This document shows, piece by piece, positions 15,741 through 19,352 of a stretch of 19,352 bases of DNA. This stretch comes from an uncultured Bacteroides sp. (GTDB lineage: Bacteria; Bacteroidota; Bacteroidia; Bacteroidales; Bacteroidaceae): positions 1 through 19,352 of the forward strand of contig NZ_CASFWU010000054.1 in the NCBI RefSeq assembly GCF_949298305.1, read 5' to 3'. The notes beneath the pieces were generated by a model, which was given only the letters and a program-made list of their open reading frames with translations, did not search any database and was not told the DNA's origin. A program made the position numbers and the translations under genes. Numbering within the stretch: position 1 is the stretch's first letter; each line of letters starts with the position of its first letter.

Positions 15741-15748
15741 TATCTTTG
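15741..15748 (+). promoter_or_regulatory. Probable -7 promoter box for argF'
   Basis: TATCTTTG followed by C, 36 bp before the argF' ATG at 15785. No convincing -33 box at 19-21 bp. It is divergent from the GH110 promoter, about 115 bp apart. It overlaps the alternative TTG start at 15746, supporting the later ATG. Confidence 0.6.
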
Positions 15749-15784
15749 CTATCCATTAAAATACATCAACTAAAGAAGCAGATT

Positions 15785-16738
15785 ATGAAGAACTTTACTT
15801 GCGTACAGGACATCGGCAACCTGAAGACCGCACTTGCCGAAGCATTCGAGATCAAGAAAGACCGTTTCAAATACGTCGGGCTGGGCCGCAACAAGACGCT
15901 GATGATGATATTCTTCAACTCCAGCCTGCGCACCCGCCTCAGCACCCAGAAGGCCGCGCTGAACCTGGGCATGAACGTCATCGTGCTGGACATCAACCAG
16001 GGAGCCTGGAAGCTGGAGACCGAGCGCGGCGTCATCATGGACGGCGACAAGCCCGAACACCTGCTGGAGGCCATCCCCGTGATGGGCTGCTACTGCGACA
16101 TCATCGGCGTGCGTTCCTTCGCCCGCTTCGAGAACCGCGACTACGACTACAACGAAGTCATCCTGAACCAGTTCATCCAGTACTCCGGCCGCCCCGTGTT
16201 CTCCATGGAGGCCGCCACACGCCACCCGCTGCAGAGCTTTGCCGACCTCATCACCATTGAGGAATACAAGAAGACCGCCCGTCCCAAGGTGGTCATGAGC
16301 TGGGCTCCGCATCCGCGCCCGCTGCCGCAGGCCGTGCCCAACTCGTTTGCCGAGTGGATGAACGCCACGGACTATGAGTTCGTCATCACCCATCCCGAAG
16401 GCTACGAGCTCGACCCGAAGTTCGTGGGCAACGCCCGCGTGGAGTACGACCAGATGAAGGCCTTCGAGGGCGCCGACTTCGTCTACGCCAAGAACTGGGC
16501 CGCCTACACGGGCGACAACTACGGACAGATACTGAGCAAGGACCGTGCCTGGACGGTGAGCGACCGGCAGATGGCCGTCACCAACAACGCCTACTTCATG
16601 CACTGCCTGCCCGTGCGCCGCAACATGATTGTGACCGACGACGTCATCGAAAGCCCGCAGAGCATCGTCATCCCCGAAGCCGCCAACCGCGAGATTTCGG
16701 CCACGGTGGTGCTGAAGCGCCTGCTGGAAAGCCTCTGA
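15785..16738 (+). CDS. argF': N-succinyl-L-ornithine carbamoyltransferase
   Basis: Arginine-biosynthesis enzyme that carbamoylates N-succinyl-L-ornithine to N-succinyl-L-citrulline, the Bacteroidetes variant of the acetyl/ornithine step. The product is 317 residues, matching the B. fragilis enzyme (318), which it resembles nearly throughout. The carbamoyl-phosphate loop is FNSSLRTR (44-51). The key specificity position is Pro90 (MDGDKPEH), which in the B. fragilis enzyme gives succinyl preference, whereas Glu at the corresponding site marks the acetylornithine enzyme. The proline-rich APHPRPLPQAVPNSFAEWM segment and MHCLPVRR (HCLP at 273-276) complete the active site. The frame opens at TTG 15746, but that codon overlaps the -7 box, so ATG 15785 (MKNFTCVQDIGN) is chosen. 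It is a single gene, divergent from GH110 and convergent with the rhodanese gene. Confidence 0.95.
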   Translation: MKNFTCVQDIGNLKTALAEAFEIKKDRFKYVGLGRNKTLMMIFFNSSLRTRLSTQKAALNLGMNVIVLDINQGAWKLETERGVIMDGDKPEHLLEAIPVMGCYCDIIGVRSFARFENRDYDYNEVILNQFIQYSGRPVFSMEAATRHPLQSFADLITIEEYKKTARPKVVMSWAPHPRPLPQAVPNSFAEWMNATDYEFVITHPEGYELDPKFVGNARVEYDQMKAFEGADFVYAKNWAAYTGDNYGQILSKDRAWTVSDRQMAVTNNAYFMHCLPVRRNMIVTDDVIESPQSIVIPEAANREISATVVLKRLLESL

Positions 16739-16750
16739 CCCGGCGGCCCG

Positions 16751-16786
16751 AGCGGCCGCACACGGAAGCGGCCGCACGGAGCGGCC
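16751..16786. repeat. Imperfect GC-rich direct repeat (AGCGGCCGCAC units)
   Basis: AGCGGCCGCACACGGA (16751-16766), AGCGGCCGCACGGA (16767-16780) and a partial GCGGCC (16781-16786) follow the argF' stop. The units are also internally palindromic (GCGGCCGC), so the transcript can fold. Confidence 0.6.
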
Positions 16787-16834
16787 TAAAACCGGGCTGC
16801 GGGCAAGTCCTGTTCCCTGCCTCGGATAACCAGA

Positions 16835-16885
16835 CTCCCCGCCTTGGGCAGCCCAAGGCGGGGAGGGAGCCGGGCATACGCCCGG
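16835..16885. terminator. Two hairpins between convergent argF' and rhodanese genes
   Basis: A perfect 14-bp stem with a 3-nt loop (16835-16848 and 16852-16865, core CCCCGCCTTGGG) is followed by a perfect 6-bp stem with a 4-nt loop (16870-16875 and 16880-16885, CCGGGC/GCCCGG). No T-run follows on either strand at the usual distance, so these may end transcription in both directions, or protect 3' ends, by structure alone. The strength and position between two stop codons argue for a 3'-end role. Confidence 0.6.
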
Positions 16886-16926
16886 ACAATCATTTGAAAA
16901 AGATACAGCCGGAGAGAGGAAGCCGC

Positions 16927-17313
16927 CTACTTCGCCACTTCCTGCCCGGCGGCCACCCAGCCGTTGAAGCCCGTGCCCAGTTCGTAGACCTTGAAGCCCT
17001 TTCCGCTGAGGATGGAGGCCGCCTTCTTGCTGCGCTTGCCGCTGCGGCAGTAGAGGGCCACGGGACGGCCGGCCTGCAGCACGGAGTCGGCCACGGAGGC
17101 AAACGCCTCGTCCAGCACGTTGATGTTCACACTGCCGGGGATGTGTCCCTCGGAATACTCGCCCACGGTGCGCACGTCGAGGCGCTGCACTTCGGGGTCT
17201 TTTATCACGTCGGCAAAGTCCGTAACCGACAGGGTCTCGAAGCCTCCCCCCTTCTGCTGGCAGCCGAAGAGCGAGGAGAGCAACATACAAAAGGAAGCCA
17301 AAAAAGTTTTCAT
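16927..17313 (-). CDS. Rhodanese-domain lipoprotein
   Basis: A 128-residue single-domain rhodanese with an SPII signal: hydrophobic residues 4-16, then LFGC with Cys18 lipidated, so it is anchored in the periplasm or outer membrane. The rhodanese core shows LDVRTVGEYSEGHIPGSVNI (46-64) and the active-site loop YCRSGKRS with Cys89, which would carry a persulfide sulfur. The C terminus has VYELGTGFNGWVAAG, as usual. Rhodaneses transfer sulfane sulfur, but the substrate for such envelope-attached members is not known. It lies 25 bp after the NigD-like gene, likely the third gene of one transcript. It ends in the hairpin region shared with argF'. Confidence 0.9.
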   Translation of the reverse strand: MKTFLASFCMLLSSLFGCQQKGGGFETLSVTDFADVIKDPEVQRLDVRTVGEYSEGHIPGSVNINVLDEAFASVADSVLQAGRPVALYCRSGKRSKKAASILSGKGFKVYELGTGFNGWVAAGQEVAK

Positions 17314-17338
17314 ATCCAGGTTTTACAATGTACAACAA

Positions 17339-18016
17339 TCATTCGGCACCGGCTTCGGGCACGTACTCGAAGGCGTAGGTCTTCATGCCCTCCTTCTGGG
17401 TCTGGAGGCTGAAGAAGAGCTTCACCCGGTTCACTCCCGGAGCGGCATAGTGCCACAAGGGGACGGAGACGTAGGCGCGCTTGGTGTAGTCCTGCACATC
17501 GCTGCTCACGTCGTGATAGAACGTAAGGCGGACAGTCCGCCCTCCTTCGCCGTCGTCGGTCACCTCGTCTTCCACAAAGCCCAGGGCGTGCTTGCCCTGC
17601 TGCTTCACGGCCAGCACCAGGTTCAGGTAGTCATGTCCCATCCAGATGCTGGTCACGTCGGCCGGTTCGGTCTTCACCCCGCCTTCAAACCCGTCGGCAG
17701 GTTTGGGCAGGGGGGCAATGGCCTGCGTCAGGGCATAGAGCACCGCTCCCTGCCCTCCGTCGGAGGTCTGCTCCACGGCGTAGTTGCTGACGATGCGCAC
17801 CAGCGAGTCGGGCGTGATGTGCAGGCCCGAAGCGTCGGTCAGCACGGCGTAAGTCTCTCCCGCGTCGGTCGTCACCGAACGGAGGGAACCGTCGGCTCCC
17901 GAACGGGCGGTGAGGAACTCCATCTTCACCGAAGGGTAATGATACTCGTCGGCGCCGCAGGCCGCCAGCAGGCAGAGGGCACACACCAGGAAGGCATATC
18001 GGCAGAATCGGCTCAT
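17339..18016 (-). CDS. NigD-like lipoprotein
   Basis: A 225-residue lipoprotein. SPII signal with LAAC, Cys20 lipidated; the following GADEY is acidic, compatible with surface export. After the signal it shows an OB-like beta domain (about 30-110, with VTTDAGETYAVLTD and PDSLVRIVSNYAV) and a C-terminal beta-sandwich (about 115-225) with SIWMGHDYLNLVLAVKQQ, RLTFYHDVSSDVQDY and YVSVPLWHY, the layout of the NigD-like family in Bacteroides. The founding NigD was described near a bacteriocin locus, but most homologues have no known role. The start overlaps the acyltransferase stop by 4 bases (ATGA), so translation is probably coupled. No bacteriocin-like gene is visible nearby. Confidence 0.8.
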   Translation of the reverse strand: MSRFCRYAFLVCALCLLAACGADEYHYPSVKMEFLTARSGADGSLRSVTTDAGETYAVLTDASGLHITPDSLVRIVSNYAVEQTSDGGQGAVLYALTQAIAPLPKPADGFEGGVKTEPADVTSIWMGHDYLNLVLAVKQQGKHALGFVEDEVTDDGEGGRTVRLTFYHDVSSDVQDYTKRAYVSVPLWHYAAPGVNRVKLFFSLQTQKEGMKTYAFEYVPEAGAE

Positions 18017-19158
18017 GACTTGGCTTTCAGGTAATTGGTCAGGGGGTTGGCATACATCAGGAGCAGCTTTGAGCGCAGGAAGTCCTCGTCCTTGCCGGAC
18101 AGGCTGATGCGTTCCAACTGCTGTTCCACGTAGCTCTCAAAGCGCTTCTTGTCCGCGGCGGTGTAGTGGGCGACCATGTCGGCATTGCCCGCCAGCAGGT
18201 CGTGTGCCACGTAGTTGTTGGGATAGAGGCGGTAGTTGGCATGGATGCCGCGGTCTATCAGCGCAGAGATGCGGGCAAAGAGTTCGGGCTTGGGCAGGGA
18301 GCGGTCCATCCCGGCCAGGGCGGCGTTGATGCAGGGCGCCACCTGGAAGTGTACATGCCCCTTGTAGCCGTAGAGGCCCGTCTGCATGTTCAGCAGGTCG
18401 TCGGCCTGTGTCTTCTTGTATTCGGGGTTGTCGCGCTTCAGCTGGAACTCCTGCGCCTTCAGGAAGTCGCAGGGGTCAAACTCGTAGGAAATGGCCAGGG
18501 GGACGATGTTCAGCTCCGACAGGCGGTCTACGATGTCGCCCTCTCCGCCCATGGCCATCATCTTGAGCACGCTGTCCTGCGTGCGGTCGTCAGAGTCCTT
18601 GGCGCGGCCCTCGCGCTGCGCAATCCAGATGGACTGCTTCTTGTCGCGGATGGTGTGGTGCATGTAGCGCGACATGCGTGCCGACGATTCCAGCTTCTGC
18701 CGCATGGTGAGGGCACGCTGCACGATGAACGACTTGTTGACCCTCACCAGCTTCTTGATCCAGGGATAGATGAGCAGGTTGTCGCCGATGGCAATCTCCA
18801 CCGTGTCCATGCCTTGCTCCACCAACATGACGGACAGGAAGCCCGAGTCGAGAATGATGTCGCGGTGGTTGGACACGTACGTGTAGGCCCCGGACTTGTC
18901 CGTCAGGGCGGTGTGGTCCAGTGTCACCCCGTCCGAAGCCTCCTTGATGAGTTTCCTCAGCAGGCCGTAGCAGAAAGTCTTCTGGAAGTCCAGCTTGGTC
19001 TTGCAGGCACGCATCTGCGCGGCAAGGGCCTCGTAAGGCACACCGGGCATCACGGCACAAACCACCTGCCGGAAAGCAGGGTCGGCAATCAGTTCCTCGA
19101 ATATCTGAGGAAGCTCTTCGTCGTTGTAGGGACGAATCTCGTCAAAATCCTCGTTCAT
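18013..19158 (-). CDS. PlsC-like 1-acylglycerol-3-phosphate acyltransferase family protein
   Basis: A 381-residue member of the lysophospholipid acyltransferase superfamily, likely acylating a glycerolipid or related acceptor at the inner membrane face. Motif I reads SNHRDIILDSG with His98; the acidic residue comes at Asp104, one residue later than in the classic HX4D. Block III is IWIAQREGRAKDSDD (Glu183-Gly184-Arg185) and block IV is NIVPLAISYEFDP (Val219-Pro220). No signal peptide or clear membrane span is seen. The C-terminal 130 residues are extra relative to E. coli PlsC and probably helical. It is first in a - strand row with the NigD-like and rhodanese genes, overlapping the former by ATGA. 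Ten 8-bp repeats lie 17 bp before its start. Acceptor and acyl donor are not predictable. Confidence 0.82.
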   Translation of the reverse strand: MNEDFDEIRPYNDEELPQIFEELIADPAFRQVVCAVMPGVPYEALAAQMRACKTKLDFQKTFCYGLLRKLIKEASDGVTLDHTALTDKSGAYTYVSNHRDIILDSGFLSVMLVEQGMDTVEIAIGDNLLIYPWIKKLVRVNKSFIVQRALTMRQKLESSARMSRYMHHTIRDKKQSIWIAQREGRAKDSDDRTQDSVLKMMAMGGEGDIVDRLSELNIVPLAISYEFDPCDFLKAQEFQLKRDNPEYKKTQADDLLNMQTGLYGYKGHVHFQVAPCINAALAGMDRSLPKPELFARISALIDRGIHANYRLYPNNYVAHDLLAGNADMVAHYTAADKKRFESYVEQQLERISLSGKDEDFLRSKLLLMYANPLTNYLKAKS

Positions 19159-19174
19159 AAGCGTGAGTTTATTT

Positions 19175-19254
19175 AAGTTCTTGAGTTCTTAAGTTTTTGA
19201 GTTCTTGAGTTCTTGAGTTCTTGTGGTTTTGAGGTTTTGAGGTTTTAAGTTCTT
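19175..19254. repeat. 8-bp tandem repeat, ten units, upstream of the acyltransferase
   Basis: Ten consecutive octamers fill 80 bp without gaps: AAGTTCTT, GAGTTCTT, AAGTTTTT, GAGTTCTT (three times), GTGGTTTT, GAGGTTTT (twice), AAGTTCTT. On the acyltransferase's strand the consensus is AAGAACTC/AAAACCTC. The array begins 17 bp before the acyltransferase ATG, so its transcript would have an A-rich, C-dotted leader. The units have drifted, especially units 3 and 7-9. Confidence 0.85.
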
Positions 19255-19352
19255 AACCTGAGTTTTGGATAAGAAATATGCTTGAAAATTAGTTAGAATG
19301 CTCTATTATATGTATCTTTATAGTGTGAAAATCAAAACGATAGCATATAATT
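19255..19352. other. AT-rich right-edge segment
   Basis: No gene is seen. The stretch should hold the acyltransferase promoter, but I find no clean TAnnTTTG on the - strand; TAATTTTC (19284-19291) is a one-mismatch candidate. On the + strand TATCTTTA (19313-19320) is a one-mismatch box that could serve a rightward gene beyond the window. Confidence 0.35.

Noticed and set aside
17339..18016. Bacteriocin locus suggested by the NigD-like protein
   Set aside because: No small Gly-rich peptide, leader or ABC exporter gene is visible nearby; most NigD-like genes have no such context.
19313..19320. Promoter for a rightward gene past the window
   Set aside because: TATCTTTA misses the last base of the consensus and has no TTG at 19-21 bp; kept only as a note in the right-edge segment.

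Overview
The window reads as chromosomal DNA of a Bacteroidales bacterium, most likely Bacteroidaceae (Bacteroides/Phocaeicola-like) with unusually GC-rich coding sequence. The evidence: -7 boxes of the Bacteroidetes type (TAnnTTTG, twice with a TTG/TTTG box 20 bp upstream), few purine-rich Shine-Dalgarno sequences, many SPII lipoproteins with acidic residues after the lipobox Cys, a DUF6242 lipoprotein, a NigD-like protein, and an N-succinylornithine-type ArgF'. Species cannot be fixed from what I can see.

Left part (about 240-10310, + strand): an envelope-biogenesis block of a DUF6242 lipoprotein, uppS (undecaprenyl diphosphate synthase), bamA (outer-membrane protein assembly), two skp/ompH-like periplasmic chaperones and murI (glutamate racemase). 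These cover the lipid carrier, D-Glu and OMP insertion needed for cell-wall and outer-membrane growth. A small DUF2007 protein follows, then proB and proA, the first two steps of proline synthesis. BamA carries a very Tyr-rich insertion in its barrel.

Middle part (10315-15507, - strand): an outer-membrane porin of the OprO/OprP type, a 521-bp non-coding stretch with a four-copy 22-bp tandem repeat and a good intrinsic terminator, then a GH109-type lipoprotein (alpha-N-acetylgalactosaminidase family) and a GH110-type secreted alpha-1,3-galactosidase. These two families contain the enzymes known to remove the blood-group A and B terminal sugars. The adjacent, co-oriented genes each have a good promoter, with no SusC/SusD genes in view.

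Right part: argF' (+ strand) diverges from the GH110 gene and carries the Pro90 that marks succinylornithine specificity. It converges on a - strand operon read from the right edge: a PlsC-like acyltransferase, a NigD-like lipoprotein (ATGA overlap) and a rhodanese-domain lipoprotein. The acyltransferase is preceded by ten 8-bp tandem units in its probable 5' leader.

Most of the window is conserved housekeeping DNA. I found no convincing undescribed multi-gene system. The parts most worth a second look are the GH110/GH109 pair, the octamer array before the acyltransferase, and a set of GC-rich, related intergenic repeats. No tRNA, rRNA, CRISPR array, insertion sequence or phage gene was recognised.
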